This document shows, piece after piece, positions 44,160 to 52,375 of a stretch of DNA of 64,000 bases (position 1 is its first letter; each line of letters opens with the position of its first letter). Under the pieces are notes generated by a model, which saw nothing but the letters and a program-made list of their open reading frames with translations, searched no databases and was not told the origin of the DNA. The stretch is from positions 930,001 to 994,000 of the forward strand of contig NZ_FO704550.1 in assembly GCF_000968195.1 (NCBI RefSeq), in the 5' to 3' direction. The position numbers and the translations under genes were made by a program. Source of the stretch: Xenorhabdus doucetiae. Lineage in GTDB: Bacteria; Pseudomonadota; Gammaproteobacteria; Enterobacterales; Enterobacteriaceae.

Positions 44160-45218
44160 TTACTGGTATCCTGTAGAAAAAAATTTGAGGGATGCTCCAC
44201 CACCAGATGAGGTGTTGGAGAATGTATCTATTTCGGTTAGTGTATCGCCTCCCATAAATAACCCTTCTACACCTGCTTTATGAAGTGAATCGTAACATTC
44301 TCTTGCATAGTAGCTATCAGCAACACTTAATGGACCTGCGGCAAAGAAGGAATAATCGTTAGGCGATAAAAAGACACTGTTTAGAAACTCTTTTTCAAAG
44401 ATAAAATCTATAATTTTCTCTTGTAATTTAATATCAGTAAAATTGCGTAAATTTCGTCTTCCTTCCATATCTTCTACAATTAGTTTTCTTGGGATATATA
44501 TTTTAGACAATAAAGTAGCAGGAAATTGAATATTAAAATAAGCGGATCTGCCAATATTTATCCCTATGGTTTTTAACACACTATTGAGAACCAAGCCACC
44601 AATAATAATCTTATACACGCTTGAAATACCTTTATGAGAAAGTAGGAACTTAACCTTTTCTATTTTATTTCCTCCTAGAATTAATAACGTTTTCTGGTTA
44701 GAAAAAAGTTTTTTACGCCATGTTTGCAAACCTTTTAACTCCTGCTGGATTCCTTCTGAGTAACTCCAGGGTAAAAAATTTTTAATTGCGGTATTTGACG
44801 CGTTTTCACGGTGTAACTTGCAAAAACCACCAATGATAAGTTCATTACCTAATTGAGATAATTGTTTTGCGAAATTTATATTGTTGTCTTGTTCTTCTGG
44901 ATATAGTCGGGTATTGCTGAATAAGATAATATCTCCTGGTTGCATCTGGTTAGCACGTTTTATTGCCTCTTCGCCGACGCAATGTTCAAAATAGTCAACT
45001 TTTCGTTGCAGCCTCTGGGAAAGTATTTGGGCTATATAAGGTGTTTGTTTAGCACTATTTTTTTTAAAATCTCCTTGATGGTTTAGGAGGGAAATAGCTT
45101 TATTTGTATTTAATAAAGGTAATAAAGAGTTAACTTCTTCATCAATGCGAGGATGAGATGTCACTCCTTCATCAATATTGATTCCAGCGCTATACAAAAT
45201 CACGTTTCTATTTTTCAT
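44160..45218 (-). CDS. Phosphoglycerate kinase paralogue in a phosphonate cluster
   Basis: 352 residues, slightly short for PGK. PGK landmarks in order: HPRIDEEVNSLLPLL, LLNHQGDFK (PGK SHLGRP), FSNTRLYPEE (LENVRF), LILGGNKIEKVKF (GGSKVS), GGLVLNSVLKTIG, AAGPLSVAD, MGGDTLTEIDTF and SSGGGASLKFF. The ATP-side and Asp374-like residues are kept, but on the 3PG side the Asp of RADLNVP appears to be Gly (SAGINID) and the Arg of SHLGR appears to be Asp. It probably phosphorylates a carboxylate analogous to 3-phosphoglycerate; phosphonolactate is the obvious candidate. Overlaps the aminotransferase gene by 4 bases (ATGA). Confidence 0.85.
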   Translation of the reverse strand: MKNRNVILYSAGINIDEGVTSHPRIDEEVNSLLPLLNTNKAISLLNHQGDFKKNSAKQTPYIAQILSQRLQRKVDYFEHCVGEEAIKRANQMQPGDIILFSNTRLYPEEQDNNINFAKQLSQLGNELIIGGFCKLHRENASNTAIKNFLPWSYSEGIQQELKGLQTWRKKLFSNQKTLLILGGNKIEKVKFLLSHKGISSVYKIIIGGLVLNSVLKTIGINIGRSAYFNIQFPATLLSKIYIPRKLIVEDMEGRRNLRNFTDIKLQEKIIDFIFEKEFLNSVFLSPNDYSFFAAGPLSVADSYYARECYDSLHKAGVEGLFMGGDTLTEIDTFSNTSSGGGASLKFFSTGYQ

Positions 45219-46516
45219 AGGTTATCTCTGAATACTTTTCTAACTCGGGATACTAATTCGTATAGTTCATGTTGGGTAATGATAAATGGTGGGGTGAACA
45301 GTAAGGTGAGTGAATCTTTATGTTTTCCAGAAGAGCGGCAAGCATAGAGGTTAATGCTATGCTTGTGTCCTGATGGTATGAATTTTGCGCTCATACTTTG
45401 ATGGAGGTTTGTTTCAATTGCCCAAAGTAACCCTTGTCCACGGATATCTACAATACAAGGAATATCGGATAACATCTCATTCAGTAATAAGCCGAAATAT
45501 TCACCTTTGGTTTTGATATCATGCATGCCAATTTCGTTTGTTAATACGTCTAAAACCGATAGAGCTACACCAGTTGATAGTGGGTTACCAGAATAGGTAT
45601 GACCGATAAAATGTGGAGTTGATTGAGATGCTAGCAAGTGGCCTATTTCTTCTGAGATCAATAGCCCTGAAATGGGGGAGAAACCTGCGCCAAGGCCTTT
45701 CCCGATCACCGTAATATCTGATTCAACGCCCCATGTTTTCATATTAAACCATTCTCCGGTACGTCCCAAGCCAGTGACAATTTCATCAGCTATTAGGAGA
45801 ATGTTTCGTTCTTGAAGGCCATTCTTCAGTGCTTGCATATATTTTTTATGTGGAACCAAGGCTCCACCGGATGATGCAGTAATTGGTTCAATAAAAACAC
45901 ACGCAATACGTTCAGATCCGAATTTATCAATAGTATTTAGTGATTCAGTAACACATTCAAGTTGGCAGCTGTCAGGTAACTTATTCAATGGGCATTGGAA
46001 GCAATAGCAGGGTGTCAATTTTACGCTACTGGTTACTGGGTCAAGAGAATTGCCCAATAAATTATGTCTGCGAGCTCGGTCATCTCCATAGCTAAGAGAT
46101 TGGATTGTGTTACCATGATTGGTTATTTCTCGTCCCAGTGCATAAATTTTGCCTTCTTGCCCTTTATAACGAAAATAATCTAATGCAATACGATATGCCG
46201 CTTCTGATGCTTCTGAACCTCCGTTGAGAAAAAAAGCATAGCGTTTGTTGTCATCTGATAATAGGATTAAACGTAATGATAGAGTTTCTGGTTCATTACT
46301 GCGAAAATGAAAACGATATGCAAAATGAAGACGTTCAACTTGATTTTTTATTGCTTCAATCACTGTTGGGTGGCAATGGCCCAAGTTGACAGTCATTGGG
46401 CCAGACGAGGAATCAATGTATCCCTTGCCATTTTCATCAAATAACCATATTCCTTTTCCTGAAACTACTTTAGGTAAATCTGGGGAAAATCCTTTAAACG
46501 GGTACATATAGCTCAT
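45215..46516 (-). CDS. Class III PLP aminotransferase
   Basis: 433 residues from the ATG at 46516 (MSYMYPFKGFSPDLPKVV), with a GAGG site; the ATG at 46573 adds 19 unconserved residues. PLP features: FLNGGSEASEAAYRIALDYF, LLIADEIVTGLGRTGEWF and TVIGKGLGAGFSPISGLLIS with the Schiff-base Lys. Relatives transfer amino groups to aldehydes or keto acids (ornithine, GABA, DAPA types). Here it may aminate the aldehyde made by the ArgC-like enzyme. It carries a Cys-rich insert (PCYCFQCPLNKLPDSCQLEC) that could bind a metal. Translationally coupled to the PGK-like gene. Confidence 0.88.
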   Translation of the reverse strand: MSYMYPFKGFSPDLPKVVSGKGIWLFDENGKGYIDSSSGPMTVNLGHCHPTVIEAIKNQVERLHFAYRFHFRSNEPETLSLRLILLSDDNKRYAFFLNGGSEASEAAYRIALDYFRYKGQEGKIYALGREITNHGNTIQSLSYGDDRARRHNLLGNSLDPVTSSVKLTPCYCFQCPLNKLPDSCQLECVTESLNTIDKFGSERIACVFIEPITASSGGALVPHKKYMQALKNGLQERNILLIADEIVTGLGRTGEWFNMKTWGVESDITVIGKGLGAGFSPISGLLISEEIGHLLASQSTPHFIGHTYSGNPLSTGVALSVLDVLTNEIGMHDIKTKGEYFGLLLNEMLSDIPCIVDIRGQGLLWAIETNLHQSMSAKFIPSGHKHSINLYACRSSGKHKDSLTLLFTPPFIITQHELYELVSRVRKVFRDNL

Positions 46517-46612
46517 AATAAACCTCAGTGTTAAATACCCATCGCTACGTTGGCAATGGGATAATGTTGTCACTTGTAAAGCTGTAGCCTAGGCTTACAT
46601 TTTGGTTTTATG

Positions 46613-48784
46613 TTAAGGGATTATTTTTTGCTTATTCAGTGATGATTCTGTACCAAATTTGTTGGTATTGCTCAATTCCCGTTTCACTGCATTGATACAG
46701 GCTAACACGTCATTAGCGACATGGTGATTAACATTTGGACGAATAGAGCCATTTTGAAAGAACATAATTCCTTCTGAGGGTTGGCCTATACAGAACACCA
46801 GCTCTTTTTCTCCATGACAATTAATAAACTGGAATTCACGTGTGATATTAAAACTTGATATGGGATATTCAACGCCATTCTGATCCTTATGAATCCAGCA
46901 GGATGCTATGCCTTCGTTAAGGAGATTGGTAAATAGTTGGCCTTTGGCTTTTTTGACATCGAAATTATGTAATTTAGCATCGATCATGGTGTCAAGTGTC
47001 GTTAAATTTCCAGGATCACTCAGGCTATGAAGATAGACGATATTATCATCGATCTGGATATTTGATTTGGCATAAGTGACATCGACAATATTTGCTTCAA
47101 TAAGAGCTTCAATTTTTTCCATGAGTTCAATGCAATTACCGTTGGCCGCACGGTTATGTACAGCATAGAAATCTTTCAGCATCCAGTGATAAGAAGCAGG
47201 GGTAATTCCCCCAAAGTCAACAGCATAAACAACACATTGACGCAAATCTCGGAAAACGTCATCACAAGCGCCTTTATATGGATTATCTAGATTACCTTGT
47301 TCTGACTGTAGACGATCTAATTCCATGAACTGAAGAAGTCTGTCACGGTACGGTGTATTCGGACTAAAATTCATATGTGTAATGGGATCGACAATGAAAT
47401 CCCAATTGAACAAATGTGCTTCAGGTTCGGTACTATGTCCCCAAGGGCTGCCCATTGATGGGAGTTGTTGAACTACCTGAATAATATTGCCACTTTCTGC
47501 AACTTGCTGACCATAAACAACATGGACAAATCGTTTAACTGCGGATTCTATGGTGACATGTTGGATAAAAGTAGTGGTTTGATCATTAAGATAACGTCTA
47601 ATCTTGAAAACAGTCTCTCTAGCCAAAATATCGACAGCTTTAGTTAAGAATTCAATTGCCGTATCTTTTTGCATGTTGTGTTGGTTATGGCTAGAACTAA
47701 AATTATCCACTAATGGCCGAGTTTGTTCGAGCATGAGCTCTAATATTTCCTGACCAAATAGAATTCGGTAATAACATAGTTTGAGTTCCAGTAGCAGTAC
47801 GGGAAAAATATGGCGATCAAAATCTAGCTGCTTCGAATGGTTGACGGGAGAACTATCCGAGTGGGAAGGAGCACCTAATTGTTCACGAAGTTTGTCCACA
47901 AGTTGACGCGTGTAAAAATAACCGTTGTGTTCATATTTTTGTAAATCAATTTCTTTGAAATTATGTGGACGGCTGTAGGTGAAGTATCCTGATCGGCTAA
48001 GTGCGAAGATCTTTTTGGGTTCTTCTCCTGACGGCTTATATTTTAGTTGATTATTTTCACGGATAAACTTCCCTCCTTTATTTTCGGTATAGTAAAGCAT
48101 TATATCAATGGCCGTAAGCCCCATTCCTATAATACCAATTCGTTTTTCTTGCCATTGTGGCACATCAAATAGAGGATAAGCAAAATTGTAATACTCTGTG
48201 CATGTTTTTAATTGCTTGGACAGAACTAGGTTGTCCTTCAATTCTTGATGTCCAGTGGCTAGAATTACAATATCAAAAATGTGAGTTTTTGAGTTGGTCA
48301 TTGTACTGAGTTTGTATAGACTACCGGATTCTTTTTTTATACCATTGACTTCATCTTTTATAAGTTTTATATCAGCCCCAGTCGCCAATAATTCATTGAC
48401 TAGTGCATAGAAAATTTCTTTTAATGATTCTCCATATAATTCACGCGTAGGGAATTCATCTGGATTTTTATTATATCTTTCATCCTGTGTAAGAGTATAT
48501 TTTCTTTTACACCACTCATTGAACGTTATATTGGTTGATTTTGGAAAAAATCCACATATATTATTAGATTTATCGGGAGCGTAAGCAAGCTGGCCAACGA
48601 TACGGTTTAGCATGCTGGTTTTAGGCTGCCGTGGGGAATGAGCCCAACCAGAACCAAAGTCACCATATTTATCAAATAGTGTTATATTTAGTCTTTGTTT
48701 TGGATTTTCACTTAGTACGCCTAATAGACCATTAAGAAGGTACATACTATTAGGACCACCACCGATTATTGCAATTCTAGTCAT
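46613..48784 (-). CDS. Large FAD/NAD(P)-binding protein
   Basis: 723 residues. The N-terminus has a dinucleotide fold (MTRIAIIGGGPNSMYLLNGL), followed by DKYGDFGSGWAHSPRQPKTS and LNRIVGQL, as in the FAD-NAD(P)-binding proteins of the NAD_binding_9 type. A second nucleotide motif is at about residue 210 (RIGIIGMGLTAIDIML). The C-terminal half has no recognisable domain. Proteins of this family occur in many natural-product clusters as proposed oxidases or N-hydroxylases, with little biochemistry. It sits between pepM and the aminotransferase gene with gaps of about 90 bases. Activity unknown. Confidence 0.75.
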   Translation of the reverse strand: MTRIAIIGGGPNSMYLLNGLLGVLSENPKQRLNITLFDKYGDFGSGWAHSPRQPKTSMLNRIVGQLAYAPDKSNNICGFFPKSTNITFNEWCKRKYTLTQDERYNKNPDEFPTRELYGESLKEIFYALVNELLATGADIKLIKDEVNGIKKESGSLYKLSTMTNSKTHIFDIVILATGHQELKDNLVLSKQLKTCTEYYNFAYPLFDVPQWQEKRIGIIGMGLTAIDIMLYYTENKGGKFIRENNQLKYKPSGEEPKKIFALSRSGYFTYSRPHNFKEIDLQKYEHNGYFYTRQLVDKLREQLGAPSHSDSSPVNHSKQLDFDRHIFPVLLLELKLCYYRILFGQEILELMLEQTRPLVDNFSSSHNQHNMQKDTAIEFLTKAVDILARETVFKIRRYLNDQTTTFIQHVTIESAVKRFVHVVYGQQVAESGNIIQVVQQLPSMGSPWGHSTEPEAHLFNWDFIVDPITHMNFSPNTPYRDRLLQFMELDRLQSEQGNLDNPYKGACDDVFRDLRQCVVYAVDFGGITPASYHWMLKDFYAVHNRAANGNCIELMEKIEALIEANIVDVTYAKSNIQIDDNIVYLHSLSDPGNLTTLDTMIDAKLHNFDVKKAKGQLFTNLLNEGIASCWIHKDQNGVEYPISSFNITREFQFINCHGEKELVFCIGQPSEGIMFFQNGSIRPNVNHHVANDVLACINAVKRELSNTNKFGTESSLNKQKIIP

Positions 48785-48875
48785 TTAATTTTCCATATTT
48801 TAGTTGAGTGTAGAAGTTATACCCATGATAAAAAGGATATGTAATGTGAATGATTTTTTAAATCTATTTCTGTTT

Positions 48876-49733
48876 TTAATTTGAAGGGTTATATAATTTT
48901 TCCAATTTATTTATATTCCTTTCGTTAGTTAATTCAAATAACTCCTCTAATGTTGAAACATTGTGTTCGACATTTATAAGAGATTTTTCATTGTAGATTC
49001 TTTCTGCGGTTCTTTTCATGCTATAAATAGAGCTTCTTATAAGATGATTGGCCCAGATTAAATTGTCAATACCATAATAAATAAATTCTGAATATTTTGT
49101 GTTGTAATATTTTGTTGGAACTGCAAATAGAGGTAATTTTCCTTTCCAATGTTGAGAAAATTCAAATACTTCAGTTGCAGTATTTTTCTTTGAGTGAATA
49201 AGAATAGCATCAGCACCTGCTTGCCTGTATGCTTCAGCTCTCTCCAAAGCTTCTGTCATAGGTTTACCAGAAATTAACGCCTCTACTCTAGCGACCAGAG
49301 TAAAATTACTTCCCCCTGTATCTTTGGCTGCTTTTATTTTGTTGCAAAATTCCTCAATAGGTGCTAGTTCTTGTTTTTCACCGATGAAAGAATTTATTTT
49401 GGGGAAAAGTTTATCTTCAATACACAGGGCATTAATAGAAATTTGATTGAGTTTTTTTACAAGGCGTATTACATTTAGGTAATTACCAAACCCTGAATCA
49501 CCGTCGACTAATATTGGAATATCAACATTGTCTGACATTTGCTCCAATGCGCTGAGCACTTGCGTCCACGATGCTTCATTACGATCAGAAAGCCCCATTG
49601 AAGCGCTAATAGAAAGTCCCGATGCCCAAATAGCTTCAAAGCCAGCCTGTTCGACAATTTTTGCACTTAATCCATTATGTGCTTCCATAAATTGTGTTTG
49701 TATTTTGTTTTTTAATCTTTCTTGAATATTCAT
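48876..49733 (-). CDS. pepM: Phosphoenolpyruvate mutase
   Basis: 285 residues from the ATG at 49733 (MNIQERLKNKIQTQFMEAHN); an in-frame start at 49775 lies in IS630 sequence and is rejected. The fold is the isocitrate lyase/PEP mutase barrel: GFEAIWASGLSISASMGLSD, PILVDGDSGFGN, then CIEDKLFPKINSF. EDK-X5-NS is the diagnostic motif separating PEP mutase from methylisocitrate and oxaloacetate hydrolases. It converts PEP to phosphonopyruvate, the entry to almost all phosphonates; equilibrium lies towards PEP, so a committing step must follow. The start is only some 10 bases from an IS630 end and lacks a strong ribosome binding site. Confidence 0.93.
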   Translation of the reverse strand: MNIQERLKNKIQTQFMEAHNGLSAKIVEQAGFEAIWASGLSISASMGLSDRNEASWTQVLSALEQMSDNVDIPILVDGDSGFGNYLNVIRLVKKLNQISINALCIEDKLFPKINSFIGEKQELAPIEEFCNKIKAAKDTGGSNFTLVARVEALISGKPMTEALERAEAYRQAGADAILIHSKKNTATEVFEFSQHWKGKLPLFAVPTKYYNTKYSEFIYYGIDNLIWANHLIRSSIYSMKRTAERIYNEKSLINVEHNVSTLEELFELTNERNINKLEKLYNPSN

Positions 49734-49743
49734 TATTAAGTAC

Positions 49744-50280
49744 TCAAGAGAAATTAATTGCAAATTGGTTACCATAACCGCCCAATAACGTATTTAATTC
49801 ATTCTCCATTGTCTCCTGAGTCCAAGTGATAAAACGTCGCCAATGGTATTTGGCTTGTTTCCAGACGATTTCAATCAAATTCAGCTCTGGGCTGTAGGCG
49901 GGAAGGTAGAATAAAAACAGGTTGTGTTCTCGTAACCAGCTATTTCTGATTTTTTCTTCAATCCCGTGATGGATACGCGCATTATCCAACACTAAAAATG
50001 TCAGGCGGTTGTCCCCTTGTTGGGCGAGCTGCTCTAAAAAATCAATCACGTCATCTCGCGTGATACTGCCTGACGTTGTCTGGTAAAACAGCGTGTTATC
50101 CGTGTAATTTAACGCCCCCAGAACTGACCGCCTGTCATGCTCTTGAGGCTCAGTTTCATGGGGCTTACCCCGTGGACTCCATCCATATTGCACCGGAGGA
50201 GATGCGGCAAAACCCGCCTCATCAAAATAGACCAAACGGTAATGGCCTAACTGTGCTCCAGCCTTAATTTTATTCAGCAA
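49744..50280 (-). CDS. IS630 transposase, DDE part (orfB)
   Basis: 178 codons from an internal ATG. The catalytic core shows LVYFDEAGFAASPPVQYGW (first Asp), FLVLDNARIHHG (second Asp) and LPAYSPELNLIEIVWKQAKY (Glu). It continues the HTH part in the -1 frame: the frame upstream reads KKRNETEFANKSALLNKIKA, so the two join at the A7 run near 50318. Made alone it would lack DNA binding. Confidence 0.85.
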   Translation of the reverse strand: MLNKIKAGAQLGHYRLVYFDEAGFAASPPVQYGWSPRGKPHETEPQEHDRRSVLGALNYTDNTLFYQTTSGSITRDDVIDFLEQLAQQGDNRLTFLVLDNARIHHGIEEKIRNSWLREHNLFLFYLPAYSPELNLIEIVWKQAKYHWRRFITWTQETMENELNTLLGGYGNQFAINFS

Positions 50281-50747
50281 GGCGGATTTGTTAGCAAACT
50301 CCGTTTCGTTGCGCTTTTTTTAAGCGATAGACGGGTGCGTTTATAGGTGAGCCCCTGCTTTTTCAGGGTATTTGCCAGCGTTTCAAGCGTACAAGGCAGG
50401 GGCCCATGCTTTGCCTCAACGCACTGGGCTATCCGTGCGAGAGTTAGGGACTCTGCACAGGCAGCTTCGACCGCAGTGGCAATCATTTCAGGCGTCATAG
50501 CGAGATACCGGCCTCCAGCATGACCGCCTAATAATCCCGCTATCCCTGAATTGTGCCACATGTGAACCCAATTATAGATAACCCGGAGACTGCATCCTAT
50601 TTCAGCGGTGATCTGGGACGGCTTGCTCCCTCTGGCAAGCATGAGCAAACCCGTTCCTCGCGTACGGATATCCCGGTGGGGATGATTCAAAGCGAGTTGT
50701 TGCAATGTTATTCGTTCAGGCTCAGAAAGTATTATCTTCGATTTCAT
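50274..50747 (-). CDS. IS630 transposase, HTH part (orfA)
   Basis: 157 codons. Winged-helix/HTH region: RITLQQLALNHPHRDIRTRG, TAEIGCSLRVIYNWVHMWHN, and LAQ-type linker up to RLSLKK. At the A7 run the zero frame goes on to a short tail (SATKRSLLTNPPC), while a -1 shift gives LKKKRNE and the DDE domain. This could be programmed frameshifting, transcript slippage or a simple mutation. Combined length about 335 residues equals intact IS630 transposases. Confidence 0.8.
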   Translation of the reverse strand: MKSKIILSEPERITLQQLALNHPHRDIRTRGTGLLMLARGSKPSQITAEIGCSLRVIYNWVHMWHNSGIAGLLGGHAGGRYLAMTPEMIATAVEAACAESLTLARIAQCVEAKHGPLPCTLETLANTLKKQGLTYKRTRLSLKKSATKRSLLTNPPC

Positions 50748-50870
50748 AAGGACAGGCAGAAAATCAGGTTATCGTGTTATCGATTGTAACAGTAATGCAG
50801 ATAGTTTATCTGATTAACTTACAACTCCTAGATTATAATCTATTTCTGTTTCACATTTAATAATTATTAA

Positions 50871-51809
50871 CTAATATACTTCTTTCAGAAGTTTTTCTTC
50901 TAGAAATCGGATAATTAAATCAGCAATTTTTTCTTGTGATTCATTTGTCATTGCACCAATGTGTGGCGTGCCAATAAAATTATCTAAAGTGAATAATGGC
51001 GAGAATTGTCTTTCATATTCGAAAACATCACTGGCTGCGCCATAAATATCTCTATTAGCCAGTGACTGATAAAGATCTTGTTCAGAAACCACACCTCCTC
51101 TGGCAACATTGATCAAAATTGATGTTGGTTGCAAATGGCATAGGTTATTTTTATTTAGCAGATTTTTTGTCGATTCAGTGTATGGACAACAGACGACCAA
51201 TATGTCGTTGAATGCCATCAAAACATTAAGATCATCAAATAAAGTGATATCTTTTTTTTTCATATCCGCTGCACGTTCTGCGGTGTAATGAGAAACTGTA
51301 CAGGAAACCTGCATATCATATCCTTTGGCAATGCGTGCAATTTCTTGTCCTATACTGCCAAAACCGATCAGGCCTAGATTTTTATTTTTCAGCTCAAAAC
51401 CCATCAGTAGTTTTTTATTCCAAATGTTGGATTCTATTTCTGTACTTGCTCGTTTTATATGACGAAAAAGACAATGCATTAAGCTAAAACTGAGTTCTGC
51501 TACAGCTCTAGAATTAGTACTCGGTGTGTTGTAAAAAAGTATATCTGTTTTACTTAAAGCCTGTAGATCAATATTATCGATACCTGTCCCTGCACGTATA
51601 ATCGCCCGCAGGTGCTTTGCTTGTTCAAGAAATTGGTTGTTTATTTGTGCCCCACTGCGGAGTACTAAGATATCGTATTTTTTAATACAATTTATTAATT
51701 CTTGTTGTGTAATGGGATGTTTTACCGTAATGGTAAAGTTCCTCTCCATATAATTTTTCAATTTTATATGAATAGGATCTACAATAAGGATTTTTAATTT
51801 AGAGGCCAT
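50871..51809 (-). CDS. D-2-hydroxyacid dehydrogenase (phosphoglycerate dehydrogenase-like)
   Basis: 312 residues with NAD motif LGLIGFGSIGQEIARIAKGY and the catalytic trio: Arg in ILINVARGGVVSEQDL, Glu in AASDVFEYERQFSPLF and His in GTPHIGAMTNES. N-terminal substrate loop RSGAQINNQF and GTGIDNIDLQA match the SerA type, but the ACT domain is absent. In phosphonate clusters such homologues (for example PhpE) act on phosphonate analogues of glycolytic acids. Here reduction of phosphonopyruvate to phosphonolactate is the likely role. It starts 11 bases inside the end of the ArgC-like gene. Confidence 0.88.
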   Translation of the reverse strand: MASKLKILIVDPIHIKLKNYMERNFTITVKHPITQQELINCIKKYDILVLRSGAQINNQFLEQAKHLRAIIRAGTGIDNIDLQALSKTDILFYNTPSTNSRAVAELSFSLMHCLFRHIKRASTEIESNIWNKKLLMGFELKNKNLGLIGFGSIGQEIARIAKGYDMQVSCTVSHYTAERAADMKKKDITLFDDLNVLMAFNDILVVCCPYTESTKNLLNKNNLCHLQPTSILINVARGGVVSEQDLYQSLANRDIYGAASDVFEYERQFSPLFTLDNFIGTPHIGAMTNESQEKIADLIIRFLEEKLLKEVY

Positions 51810-52373
51810 AGCGTGTTAATCCTGTGGATTCTTTGATGTTTAGCATAAGATTCATATTTTGAATGGCAGTTCCTGCTGCACCTTTGACTAAATTATCGAT
51901 GACGCTGACAATACGTAATTCACCAGTTTTTGGAACGATATCAATAGATATATGGCAGGAGTTTGAACCAATGACTTTAGTAAGTTGAGGATAAATGCTG
52001 TAATCTTTTTCAATACCTTGAGAACCTCGATTTAACCCAATAATAGACACAAACTCATTTGATTGATAATAGGATTGTAAATATTTCAGAATCTGTAGTC
52101 TGTCATGTGTTATTTCCGTATTCAACTTCATGGCTTGTACCATGAAAATACCTCTAACAAAATTTCCATGTGAAGTGATTAAGGAAATATTTGCCTGTTT
52201 TCCTGTGGTCTCTTTAATAATATTTTCTATTTCATCAGTATGGCGATGGCCATTGAGGGAATAGGCCAGCATGTTGCCAAACTGATTATAATGAAGTAAT
52301 TCTTTTTTGTAATGGTTTCCAGCTCCTGAAGTCCCGTTAACGGCACTAATAAAAATTGTGTCGGTATTTATTA
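51799..52373 (-). pseudogene. C-terminal part of the ArgC-like reductase, split by IS630
   Basis: Reads IINTDTIFISAVNGTSGAGN from the IS edge, then LNGHRHTDEIENII, SHGNFVRGIFMVQAM, VIGSNSCHISIDIVPKTGEL and VSVIDNLVKGAAGTAIQNMN, the C-terminal half of N-acetyl-gamma-glutamyl-phosphate reductase-type enzymes. The GHRH histidine is kept. It has no start of its own; an internal ATG at 52272 would give an inactive 157-residue fragment. Joined at the duplicated TA to the N-terminal part it restores one 355-codon frame. Confidence 0.88.
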
Positions 52374-52375
52374 TA

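Larger units (their letters stand above)
49741..50830 (-). mobile_element. IS630-family element between pepM and the dehydrogenase gene
   Basis: Two overlapping transposase frames (50747-50274 and 50280-49744) form one IS630 element. TA dinucleotides lie at 49741-49742 and around 50829-50830, but I could not settle the inverted ends, so the limits are approximate. Without it the dehydrogenase stop and the pepM start would be about 50 bases apart. Confidence 0.7.

Noticed and set aside
48876..49733. Methylisocitrate lyase or oxaloacetate hydrolase instead of PEP mutase
   Set aside because: Both share the barrel, but the protein has EDK followed by five residues and NS, the motif specific to PEP mutase, and it lies among phosphonate-type genes.
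49733..49775. Upstream start for the PEP mutase, adding 14 residues
   Set aside because: The added residues are encoded by the end of the IS630 transposase region and match no PEP mutase; the conserved protein begins at MNIQERLKNKIQ.
51799..52272. Short intact ArgC-like protein of 157 residues
   Set aside because: It is the C-terminal half of a gene split by IS630; the ATG is internal to a conserved region and the catalytic Cys is on the other piece.
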